Source of the DNA: Dehalococcoidia bacterium
Lineage (GTDB): Bacteria; Chloroflexota; Dehalococcoidia; UBA6926
Assembly (NCBI GenBank): GCA_030754805.1
Contig: JASLZO010000089.1
Span: 1 to 5,061, forward strand
DNA: 5,061 bases
Direction of reading: 5' to 3'
The notes under the pieces are model-generated. The model saw nothing but the letters and a program-made list of their open reading frames with translations. It did not search any database and had not been told where the DNA came from. The translations under genes and the position numbers were made by a program. Positions 1 to 5,061 of the stretch are shown one piece after another (position 1 is the first letter of the stretch; every line of letters begins with the position of its first letter).

Positions 1-1586
1 TTCTTGTGGAAGTCATGGTAGAAGCCGATGACGAGGGTGTCGCCCTCAATGGCAATCGGGACCGAGACGCTACGGAGAAAGGCGTCCAGGTTGCCGCTTG
101 AGCCGACCCCGCGAAGTCCATCGACTATCTCCCTCCACCGGGATCGAAGGCTGTCGAGGTCGAGGTCGCCGCCGATGTCAGCGGCGGGGGGTTGATCCGG
201 GGGTTGGCCCGCGGCCACGGGCCGAGTCTCAATCGCGAGAGGTTGGTCAGTGGGTGGCGGGACGGTCTCGGCCGTCTCTGTTGCAGGCGGTTCTTCGGTC
301 TGGGCATCAGCCGTTTGGGTTTCTTTCGTCAACGATATTGGCTCTGGTGTTTCTGACGGAGCATGCACTGGCGGAGGATCGGAAGCGGGAGTGGCCGCGG
401 GAGCCGGCTCGTTCGCAGACGGCCGAGTAGGCCGGACGGATGGTAGTGGCGTTGAAGAATCCACGTCGACCCCGGGAGGCCTCTCGTTCTTTTCGAACGA
501 GGCGGAGTCCCTCAGATAGATGTCGGCGAAAGCGAGTTCCAAGGGCAGCGGTAACCCGCCCGATGGAACCGAAAGCGGGGCAACGATGGCGAGGGCCGCG
601 CGGACATCGTCGAGATCGATCTGTCTAGCAGTTTCTCGAACGTCAGCGAGTTGGTCATCGGGGAGGTCGAGGACCTCCTCAGCGCCGGCCCCGACGAGCA
701 TGAGGGTACGCAGTTCCTCGATGAGTTCGACGTGGACCTGCTTCATGTCCATGCCCTCGACCTGGAGCCGGCCAAGGCCCCGTAACGCCTCGGCGAGGTC
801 GTTCTTGACCATCAGAGCGTCGATAAGCCCACGGGCCCGGGTCGAACCACCGAGGCCAAGCATCTCCCGTGCGTCTTCAATCGTCGCACGGGACCCGGCG
901 GTCAGAACGACCTGTTCCAGGAGGTTCGAGGCGTCGCGGAGGCTGCCGCTGGATGCGCGGATGACGGCGTCGAGGGCGGCAGGGTCTATCTGGAAGCCCT
1001 CCGCGTCGGCAATCTGTTGGAGGCGCGTGGTGGCGTCCTCGTTGGCGACGCGACGGAAATCGAAGCGCTGACAACGAGAGGCGACGGTAAGCGGGACGCG
1101 ATGCGGCTCTGTGGTCGCCAAGACGAAGTAGACGTGCGCCGGTGGCTCTTCCAAAATCTTCAGGAGGGCGTTGAAGGCGGGGGTCGTCATCATGTGGACT
1201 TCGTCGATGATGTAGACCTTCACTCTTCCGGCGGCGGGCATGAAATCGACCTTCTCGCGTAGGTCTCGGACCTCGTCAATACCACGATTGGTCGCCGCGT
1301 CAATCTCGATGAGGTCGATATAGGAGCCGGCGGTTACATCGAGGCAAGTCGGGCAGGCGCCGCAGGGTTCACCCCTACCGTCGTTGGTCTCGCAGTTGAG
1401 CGCTTTCGCCAGGACGCGCGCCGTGCTGGTCTTGCCCGTCCCGCGGGGTCCGGAGAAGAGGTAGGCGTGGGCGACGCGTTGACTTTCCAACGCGTTCAGG
1501 AGCGTCCGGGTGATGGGACCCTGCCCAACGATTTCTGAGAGCCGTTGTGGCCTCCACTTCCGATACAGGACCTGCTGGTTGGTCAT
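1..1586 (-). CDS. dnaX: DNA polymerase III subunit gamma/tau (DnaX), 3' end missing
   Basis: This is the ATPase subunit of the clamp loader, which loads the sliding clamp on primed DNA and, as tau, tethers polymerase and helicase. I translated 528 codons before the left window edge; no stop is reached. The N-terminal AAA+ domain has Walker A GPRGTGKT (residues 46-53), a zinc-binding cysteine set at C65, C75, C78 and C81, Walker B with DEVH (128-131), sensor 1 in LATTEP (156-161), the SRC arginine finger (R171) and sensor 2 in GSLRDA (214-219). The collar domain runs to about residue 360. A Pro/Glu/Thr-rich linker follows (about 365-473), then a C-terminal domain starting near LDSLRSRW, with W484. 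The ATG overlaps the ybeY stop as ATGA and has only a weak AGG upstream, so translation is probably coupled to ybeY. No A-AAA-AAG type frameshift site is seen in the visible part. Identification is very secure. Confidence 0.97.
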   Translation of the reverse strand, partial: MTNQQVLYRKWRPQRLSEIVGQGPITRTLLNALESQRVAHAYLFSGPRGTGKTSTARVLAKALNCETNDGRGEPCGACPTCLDVTAGSYIDLIEIDAATNRGIDEVRDLREKVDFMPAAGRVKVYIIDEVHMMTTPAFNALLKILEEPPAHVYFVLATTEPHRVPLTVASRCQRFDFRRVANEDATTRLQQIADAEGFQIDPAALDAVIRASSGSLRDASNLLEQVVLTAGSRATIEDAREMLGLGGSTRARGLIDALMVKNDLAEALRGLGRLQVEGMDMKQVHVELIEELRTLMLVGAGAEEVLDLPDDQLADVRETARQIDLDDVRAALAIVAPLSVPSGGLPLPLELAFADIYLRDSASFEKNERPPGVDVDSSTPLPSVRPTRPSANEPAPAATPASDPPPVHAPSETPEPISLTKETQTADAQTEEPPATETAETVPPPTDQPLAIETRPVAAGQPPDQPPAADIGGDLDLDSLRSRWREIVDGLRGVGSSGNLDAFLRSVSVPIAIEGDTLVIGFYHDFHK

Positions 1587-2173
1587 GGGCCTGCCGGGGC
1601 GCCCGCCAGCGCTTTGTGGGCCTTCGTCTTGTGCATCCCACCCACCGATATGCCGGCGATCTCTCTCAACAATGTCTCTTCGTGTTGTCGCATCCGGGCT
1701 TCGTCGACGACCTCCTGGTGGTCGAATCCCAGGAGGTGCAGGACGCCGTGCACGATGAGGTGAGCGACCTCGTCCTGGAGCCCGTGCCCCTGCTCGACCG
1801 CCTGTCGATTAGCCTGTGGGACAGATGTTGCGATCTGGCCGATGTCCCTCCAACCTCCTGAGATGGCGGGGAAGCCTTCAGTCTCGACGCCGTTGATCGC
1901 CGGGAAGGAAAGCACGTCGGTAACCGCGTCCTCCGACAGATGAATCGCGTTCAGTTGCCTGACGGTTTCGTCGCCAGCCAGCAAGACTTCAATCCGGCTG
2001 CGCGGCGAGACGTCCTCAGCCGCGAGAACGCCCCGAACGAGTTCTCGGATCCATCGTTGTGAGAGGCGTCGCCGTTGGGAATACTCAGCGATGACGCTAA
2101 CTCGATACGCGGACGCTGACGGGTTCCCCACCTTCTCCCCTTCGCTAGGAATCGATGATACACAGAGCCTCAC
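1583..2173 (-). CDS. ybeY: Endoribonuclease YbeY (rRNA maturation factor)
   Basis: YbeY is a single-strand-specific, zinc-dependent RNase needed for 16S rRNA 3'-end maturation and ribosome quality control. The signature HGVLHLLGFDH gives the metal ligands H142, H146 and H152 (196-aa numbering from the GTG at 2173). The conserved TDVLSFP block is at 85-91 and RDIGQIATS follows at about 110-118. The start is uncertain. The reading frame stays open up to an ATG at 2278, but that would overlap the upstream gene by 98 nt. The GTG at 2173 has GAGGAG 3 nt upstream and follows the upstream stop by 7 nt. Another GTG at 2131 (182 aa) has AAGGGG 5 nt upstream and fits the usual family length slightly better. 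The C-terminus carries an extra tail of about 20 residues (HKTKAHKALAGAPAGP) beyond the catalytic fold. The stop overlaps the dnaX start by 4 nt. Confidence 0.95.
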   Translation of the reverse strand: MRLCVSSIPSEGEKVGNPSASAYRVSVIAEYSQRRRLSQRWIRELVRGVLAAEDVSPRSRIEVLLAGDETVRQLNAIHLSEDAVTDVLSFPAINGVETEGFPAISGGWRDIGQIATSVPQANRQAVEQGHGLQDEVAHLIVHGVLHLLGFDHQEVVDEARMRQHEETLLREIAGISVGGMHKTKAHKALAGAPAGP

Positions 2174-2176
2174 CGG

Positions 2177-2182
2177 CTCCTC
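2177..2182 (-). promoter_or_regulatory. Ribosome binding site for ybeY, overlapping the upstream stop codon
   Basis: GAGGAG lies 3 nt before the GTG at 2173, and its first two bases are the last two of the TGA stop of the membrane-protein gene. This suggests termination-reinitiation between the two genes. The spacing is shorter than optimal, so the GTG at 2131 remains a competing start. Confidence 0.5.
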
Positions 2183-2705
2183 AAGGAGTCGAGGGGGGCG
2201 GGTCCGCAGTTGCCAGGTAGTCCGATCCATTGAGGTTTCGGCCGCGGCCCGACCGGATGAGGCGATACCCGGATTCACCGAGGAATGCCCAGCACCAAGC
2301 CGCGAGGTAGATGAGCGGGCCGAGAATGGTGAGTTCTCGGAAGGGCTCGAGTGTGCTTCCGACCGTGAAGGGCCCGATTACCCCGAAGATGTGGAAAGGG
2401 ATACCGCGAACAATACCGGTGCCCGCGATGGAAACGGCAGCTGCGCCGAGGGCGACGATGATCGCGCTTCCGACCAAGAATGCAATATCACCATCGATGA
2501 TGAATGGCATCGCCACCCGAACGACGAAGCCACTGATACCGAATGCGAACAGGGCGAGGATGACCGCGAAGACCAGGCCCATCCCGACCAGGATGCGGTT
2601 CGCCGTGGGCGAAATCTCGGTCTTCTTCCGCTCGGCACGCCTCCGTGCGGATCGTAATCTCCTCTGACGCCGGCGACCGCCTCCCGGGCCGGGTGGCTCA
2701 TTCAT
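2181..2705 (-). CDS. Small integral membrane protein of unknown function, 174 aa
   Basis: I do not recognise this protein. The translation shows a strongly basic N-terminal cytoplasmic tail (residues 11-28, about a dozen Arg/Lys, including RRRQRRLRSARRRAERKK). Hydrophobic segments follow at about 38-61, 73-98 and 126-143; the stretch 102-118 (GIPFHIFGVIGPFTVGS) is a weaker fourth candidate. The short polar C-terminus is rich in Gly, Ser and Pro. There is no signal peptide and no catalytic motif that I can name. Typical membrane-protein hydrophobicity in this frame, and tight packing between ubiA (4-nt gap) and ybeY (7-nt gap), argue that it is real. The ATG has AGGAG only 1 nt upstream, which is poor spacing, so initiation probably depends on coupling to the ubiA stop. 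A role in envelope biogenesis with the ubiA product is conceivable but rests only on position. Confidence 0.82.
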   Translation of the reverse strand: MNEPPGPGGGRRRQRRLRSARRRAERKKTEISPTANRILVGMGLVFAVILALFAFGISGFVVRVAMPFIIDGDIAFLVGSAIIVALGAAAVSIAGTGIVRGIPFHIFGVIGPFTVGSTLEPFRELTILGPLIYLAAWCWAFLGESGYRLIRSGRGRNLNGSDYLATADPPPSTP

Positions 2706-2709
2706 GCTC

Positions 2710-3645
2710 CTACGGCCTCGGGAAGGCCACGAGAATCGAAATGGAGGCGACGATCCACCCGACGACCGTCAGCAGCAGCGGTGGATCCTCCAGAAGGGCT
2801 TCCTCGGGGGCTCCACCGAAGCCCCGGACGTGCGAGAGGTAGAGGTACCGGAAGATGCCGTAGATGACGAACGGTATCGTCATCATCATCTGGTCGGGCA
2901 GGTTCGCCGCGGTGAACGTGTAGAGCGCGTACGCCATGAGCGTAGATGGCATGACAACAGCATTGAATTGGTCCAGGAGAGGAAGGGTGTAGCCGCCCAA
3001 CGTTGGACGGTGTTCGGGGCCCGCGGCCTCGAGGATCTGGGCCTCCGCGCGCCGCTTGGCGATGGCGATGAACAACGCGCCGAGGACAGCGCACAGGTAG
3101 AGCCAGGGTGAGATCGGTACGTCGATCGCTACGGCGCCGGCGAAAACTCGGAGAACGTACCCACCGGCGACGGCGATGACATCCAGAATCAGAACGTGCT
3201 TCAGGAAGGTGGAGTAGTTGAGCGTGAGAGCCACATACCCGACCCCTACGAGGCCGGTGGCAAGGTTGATGGAGAAGGTCCCGGCGACGCCGATGGCGAA
3301 CAAGAACGTCGCGACAAACACCGCGAGATTCGGGGAGACGCGCCCGGAAGCGAGCGGGCGCAACCGCTTTGCCGGATGAGTACGGTCTCGGGTCATATCC
3401 AGGAGGTCGTTGATAATGTAGCCGGCACTCGCGAGGGCACAGAAGGCAAGGAAACCGAGCAACGCGAACTTGAGGAGCGCCAGGGCGCCGGAGGGGTCTG
3501 ATGGGTCCCATGCGAGATCGACGGTGAATGCGAACGGGAGGAGCAAGAGGGTGTTCTTGGCCCATTGCCTAGGGCGAAGAAGCCGCAACCATGCTCGAGC
3601 GAAGCTCTCGTTCGAGACGACCGGCGCGGGCTGGCCGTGTCTCAA
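2710..3645 (-). CDS. UbiA-family decaprenyl-phosphate phosphoribosyltransferase-like protein
   Basis: This is an integral membrane prenyltransferase-fold enzyme. Relatives such as mycobacterial Rv3806c transfer phosphoribose from PRPP to a polyprenyl phosphate, the first step toward the arabinose donor for wall polysaccharides. Numbered from the TTG at 3645 (311 aa), the sequence has RPRQWAKN at 24-31. The Mg-binding block NDxxDxxxD follows (N79, D80, D83, D87) and continues into RTHPAKRLRP and ASG (99-101). LRVFAGA is at 165-171, the second-site block KRRAE at 197-201 and D225 in LLDQF. Around nine hydrophobic helices are apparent, as in the family. The TTG is chosen because a near-perfect AGGAGGG sits 8 nt upstream. 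An in-frame ATG at 3663 (317 aa) has no ribosome site, and its second and third codons are the AGGAGG itself. It is the first gene of the operon that continues to dnaX. The polyprenyl chain length is inferred, not visible. Confidence 0.93.
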   Translation of the reverse strand: MRHGQPAPVVSNESFARAWLRLLRPRQWAKNTLLLLPFAFTVDLAWDPSDPSGALALLKFALLGFLAFCALASAGYIINDLLDMTRDRTHPAKRLRPLASGRVSPNLAVFVATFLFAIGVAGTFSINLATGLVGVGYVALTLNYSTFLKHVLILDVIAVAGGYVLRVFAGAVAIDVPISPWLYLCAVLGALFIAIAKRRAEAQILEAAGPEHRPTLGGYTLPLLDQFNAVVMPSTLMAYALYTFTAANLPDQMMMTIPFVIYGIFRYLYLSHVRGFGGAPEEALLEDPPLLLTVVGWIVASISILVAFPRP

Positions 3646-3653
3646 TCTCGGGT

Positions 3654-3660
3654 CCCTCCT
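3654..3660 (-). promoter_or_regulatory. Strong Shine-Dalgarno AGGAGGG deciding the ubiA-family start
   Basis: AGGAGGG lies 8 nt before an in-frame TTG at 3645 and directly after an in-frame ATG at 3661-3663. The placement fits initiation at the TTG. The ATG could only be used with a 5' leader that lacks any ribosome site. Confidence 0.65.
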
Positions 3661-3687
3661 CATAGAATCTTGGCCAGAGTCGCGGCG

Positions 3688-3716
3688 ATGATACGGGCGC
3701 CCCTATGACGGGTCAA
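3688..3716 (-). promoter_or_regulatory. Sigma70-type promoter of the ubiA-ybeY-dnaX operon
   Basis: On the minus strand, a -35 hexamer TTGACC (3716-3711) is separated by exactly 17 nt from a -10 hexamer TATCAT (3693-3688); each matches consensus at five of six bases. Transcription would start near 3680, giving a leader of about 35 nt to the TTG start with the ribosome site well placed. The -35 lies inside the first codons of the divergent tlyA, so the two genes' control regions overlap. Seen in sequence; activity is inferred. Confidence 0.7.
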
Positions 3717-4463
3717 CGACACACGGGCGCCAAGACGGGACGGGTTCGCCTGGATGAACTGCTAGTGGCGCGCGGCCTCGCCGTAAGCCGTGAGAAGGCG
3801 CGGGCGCTGGTGCTTGCCGGAGCGGTCGACATCATCGGGCCGATCCGTGGATCTCCGAAGCCGGGAACGTTGGTGTCGCCGGAGTTGGAGGTCTCGGTCC
3901 GGAGCAGCCCATCATTCGTGAGCCGAGGAGGGGAGAAACTCGCGGGGGCACTCGACGCGTTTTCTATCGACGTTGATGGGCTGATAGCGGTCGACGTTGG
4001 GGCATCGACAGGAGGGTTCACCGACTGCCTGCTCCAGCGCGGGGCAACGCGGGTCCATACAATCGACGTGGGGCATGGTCAGCTGGCGTGGCAACTCAGA
4101 CAAGACCCGCGGGTCGTGGTGAGGGAGCGCGTGAACGCGCGGTTCGCGCTGCCGGTGGACGAACCTGTTGGACTCGCGACAATCGATGTCTCGTTCATCT
4201 CGCTGGTGGTGGTGCTGCCAAGCGTGGTCGACACCGTGGTCGCGGGGGGGCGGATCATCGGGCTCGTGAAACCGCAGTTCGAGGCAAGACGAGGGGATGT
4301 CGGACGCGGGGGGATCGTGCGAGACCCCCGGGTCCGAGCCGGCGCAGTCGGGAAAGTGTGCCTGGCGGGGTTGGAGCTCGGGTTGCGGGTACGTGGGGTT
4401 GCCGGGTCCGTTCTCGCGGGACCGAAGGGGAATCGTGAGGTGTTCGTATTGTTCGAGAAATGA
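3705..4463 (+). CDS. tlyA: TlyA family rRNA (cytidine-2'-O)-methyltransferase
   Basis: TlyA 2'-O-methylates 16S and/or 23S rRNA cytidines using SAM (in mycobacteria C1409 and C1920; loss gives capreomycin resistance); some homologues were annotated as hemolysins. The 252-aa product has an N-terminal S4 RNA-binding domain (about 13-60, RVRLDELLVARGLAVSRE). An FtsJ-type Rossmann domain follows: SRGGEKL (73-79), SAM loop VDVGASTGGFTD (96-107), VGHGQLAWQLR (122-132), IDVSFISL (160-167), LVKPQFE (187-193), RGGIVRDP (201-208) and GNREVF (242-247). The K-D-K-E catalytic tetrad is K78, D161, K189 and E245, all intact. Length is normal. No Shine-Dalgarno precedes the ATG. A TAGAAT at 3663-3668 could be its -10, without a convincing -35. 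It is divergent from the ubiA operon and appears monocistronic, being followed by a terminator rather than by the NAD kinase and recN genes often next to tlyA. Confidence 0.96.
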   Translation: MTGQRHTGAKTGRVRLDELLVARGLAVSREKARALVLAGAVDIIGPIRGSPKPGTLVSPELEVSVRSSPSFVSRGGEKLAGALDAFSIDVDGLIAVDVGASTGGFTDCLLQRGATRVHTIDVGHGQLAWQLRQDPRVVVRERVNARFALPVDEPVGLATIDVSFISLVVVLPSVVDTVVAGGRIIGLVKPQFEARRGDVGRGGIVRDPRVRAGAVGKVCLAGLELGLRVRGVAGSVLAGPKGNREVFVLFEK

Positions 4464-4540
4464 GCCGGTAGACGGAATCAGTTGTCTTGTAAATGAAAGG
4501 GCGGCCCGCAGGCCCCCCTTGTTTTGATCGATTACCGGCT
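4463..4540. repeat. 8-bp perfect inverted repeat bracketing the shared terminator
   Basis: AGCCGGTA at 4463-4470, starting on the last base of the tlyA stop, is the exact reverse complement of TACCGGCT at 4533-4540. The arms enclose the terminator hairpin. They could form an outer stem, or be coincidental; at this distance the chance of an 8-bp match is a few percent. Confidence 0.45.
4497..4526 (+). terminator. Rho-independent terminator between convergent tlyA and fdxA
   Basis: Stem AAGGGCGGCC (4497-4506), loop CGCA (4507-4510) and AAGGGGGGCC-complement arm (4511-4520) pair at nine of ten positions, with one C-C mismatch (4502/4515), and are followed by TTGTTTTG on the plus strand. It lies 33 nt after the tlyA stop. 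On the minus strand the same hairpin is about 25 nt beyond the fdxA stop and is followed by TCATTT, so it may work in both directions, more weakly for fdxA. Confidence 0.8.
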
Positions 4541-4545
4541 GTCGT

Positions 4546-4794
4546 TCAGGCGGATTTTTCGAACCATTCTTTGTTGAGTTCGATGAAGGAAATCCATTCC
4601 TCCGGGGTCTCGCTCTCTTCGAAGATGGCAGTGACAGGACACACGGGCTCGCAGGCGGCGCAGTCGATGCACTCGGTGGGATGGATGTAATACATGTTGT
4701 CTTCGTCGGTGGTGTGGATGCAGTCGACCGGACAGACGTCAACGCAAGCTCCGTCCTTCAGGTCGATGCAGGGCTCCGCAATGATGTACGTCAT
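4546..4794 (-). CDS. fdxA: Seven-iron ferredoxin (3Fe-4S plus 4Fe-4S)
   Basis: This is a small soluble electron carrier of the FdxA / Azotobacter FdI type, 82 aa, with the family start MTYIIAEPC. Cysteines are at 9, 17, 21, 25, 42, 45, 48 and 52. By analogy with Azotobacter FdI, C9, C17 and C52 bind the 3Fe-4S cluster, C21, C42, C45 and C48 bind the 4Fe-4S cluster, and C25 is the free cysteine near the cluster. Position 13, between C9 and C17, is not cysteine, as expected for a 3Fe site. The C-terminal extension TPEEWISFIELNKEWF is typical of this group. The ATG has a GGGAGG about 13 nt upstream, longer than usual spacing. It stands alone, convergent with tlyA, with its own upstream region; the redox partner cannot be told from the neighbours. 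Confidence 0.96.
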   Translation of the reverse strand: MTYIIAEPCIDLKDGACVDVCPVDCIHTTDEDNMYYIHPTECIDCAACEPVCPVTAIFEESETPEEWISFIELNKEWFEKSA

Positions 4795-4886
4795 GGCAGC
4801 TTTGGGACCTCCCAGTCTTATCCGCTCGCGGCGTCTGCATGAGGGCGCGGCGAGGCAGAAACCAAGTCTGTCTCCGGTCGGCGATC

Positions 4887-4913
4887 AGTATACCTGTCCG
4901 AAATGGATGTCAC
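4887..4913 (-). promoter_or_regulatory. Candidate fdxA promoter
   Basis: On the minus strand, TATACT (4892-4887, five of six to the -10 consensus) follows GTGACA (4913-4908, five of six to the -35 consensus). The spacer is only 15 nt, shorter than the usual 16-18, so the match is not compelling. Transcription would start near 4880, giving a leader of about 85 nt. Confidence 0.4.
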
Positions 4914-4948
4914 ACATGGGACTTGCAGGCAAACGGTACGAGTGTGAC
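4909..4948. repeat. 7-bp perfect inverted repeat upstream of fdxA
   Basis: GTCACAC (4909-4915) and GTGTGAC (4942-4948) are exact reverse complements separated by 26 bases. One arm overlaps the candidate -35 of fdxA, so an operator role is possible. The other arm is just past the stop of the right-hand gene, so a weak mRNA 3' stem is an alternative. No T-run follows on either strand. Confidence 0.4.
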
Positions 4949-4950
4949 GG

Positions 4951-5061
4951 TCAGACGGCGCTCTCGAAGAAGGTCGGGATGACGGCACCGAGGAAATAGC
5001 CGGCCATGGCGGCCAGGAGCCCGATGGCCAGTATCTCGGCGCCCGAGCGGGCCGGGTTCCG
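4951..5061 (-). CDS. C-terminal end of a membrane protein, possibly VIT/CCC1-like, 5' end missing
   Basis: Only the last 36 codons before a TGA at 4953-4951 are in the window; the frame is open to the right edge. The peptide begins RNPARSGAEILAIG and contains one long hydrophobic segment (about residues 8-32) with GLLAAMAGYFLGAVIP, ending in FFESAV. A closing helix with an R-x-G-x-E-x-L-x-I-G and AA-x-x-GY-x-x-G pattern resembles the last helix of VIT1/CCC1 iron or manganese transporters, including rubrerythrin-VIT fusions. That is a resemblance from memory over a short stretch. The C-terminal end of a membrane protein is fairly safe, the family is not. It reads in the same direction as fdxA with a 156-nt gap, so co-transcription is uncertain. 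Confidence 0.5.
   Translation of the reverse strand, partial: RNPARSGAEILAIGLLAAMAGYFLGAVIPTFFESAV

Larger units (their letters stand above)
4795..4950. other. Gene-free spacer upstream of fdxA
   Basis: These 156 bases lie between the fdxA start and the stop of the gene entering from the right. I find no convincing small gene or tRNA. It contains a candidate promoter for fdxA (4887-4913), a 7-bp inverted repeat (4909-4948), a small CCGC-GA-GCGG hairpin on the minus strand in the fdxA leader, and the distant GGGAGG ribosome site. Confidence 0.7.

Noticed and set aside
483..501. CTCGTTC/GAACGAG hairpin in dnaX as a frameshift stimulator or terminator
   Set aside because: No slippery heptamer precedes it in frame and no T-run follows; it lies within coding sequence and is short.
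520..1071. Plus-strand open frame (183 codons) opposite dnaX
   Set aside because: Ser/Arg/Ala-rich low-complexity shadow of a secure minus-strand gene; no motif or independent ribosome site.
2174..2278. N-terminal extension of YbeY to the ATG at 2278
   Set aside because: It would overlap the upstream gene by 98 nt, lacks a ribosome site, and lengthens the protein well beyond the family norm.
2702..3565. Minus-strand open frame (287 codons) in another frame of the ubiA-like gene
   Set aside because: Arg/Pro-rich translation without hydrophobic segments or motifs; the overlapping frame has all UbiA signatures.
3912..4742. Long minus-strand open frame (276 codons) antisense to tlyA and crossing the terminator and fdxA
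   Set aside because: Its composition is Pro/Ser/Arg-rich with no motif, it overlaps two secure genes and the terminator, and it is explained by GC-rich third-position bias.
4909..4948. 7-bp perfect stem considered as a tRNA acceptor stem
   Set aside because: Only 26 bases between the arms and no D, anticodon or T-loop pattern.

Overview
The window is GC-rich bacterial chromosome and holds seven protein-coding regions, two of them cut by the window edges. No rRNA, tRNA, CRISPR array, insertion sequence or prophage gene is visible. The DnaX sequence (residue patterns around SRCQRFDF and the RVAHAYLF-Walker A block) looks more like Chloroflexota or Firmicutes DnaX than the typical actinobacterial form, which usually has an SRTHHYPF-type segment. 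A polyprenyl-phosphate phosphoribosyltransferase and a seven-iron ferredoxin are known from both Actinomycetota and Chloroflexota. My best guess is a Chloroflexota-like or deep-branching high-GC lineage. This is inferred from memory of the families, not from a search.

Left two thirds (1-3663, minus strand): a compact four-gene cluster, read right to left. It runs from a UbiA-family decaprenyl-phosphate phosphoribosyltransferase-like protein, through an unrecognised small membrane protein and the rRNA-maturation endonuclease YbeY, to the DNA polymerase III tau/gamma subunit DnaX, which runs off the left edge. Spacings are 4 nt, 7 nt and a 4-nt ATGA overlap, so this is almost certainly one transcript with translational coupling. 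A good sigma70-type promoter (TTGACC, 17 nt, TATCAT) lies just upstream of the first gene.

Right third (3705-5061): tlyA, an S4-domain plus FtsJ-type rRNA 2'-O-methyltransferase, is divergent from the operon across a 41-bp gap. It ends at a rho-independent terminator that also lies just beyond the end of the convergent, single-gene fdxA (7Fe ferredoxin, minus strand). Upstream of fdxA is a 156-bp gene-free stretch with a possible promoter and a 7-bp inverted repeat. Then comes the last 36 codons of a minus-strand membrane protein, possibly VIT/CCC1-like.

The theme is housekeeping: DNA replication, ribosome maturation (YbeY and TlyA sit on either side of one divergent promoter region), envelope precursor synthesis and electron transfer. 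I see no convincing undescribed system. The points most worth a second look are the unusual gene combination in the operon, its unknown membrane protein, and the start and regulatory arrangement between ubiA and tlyA.
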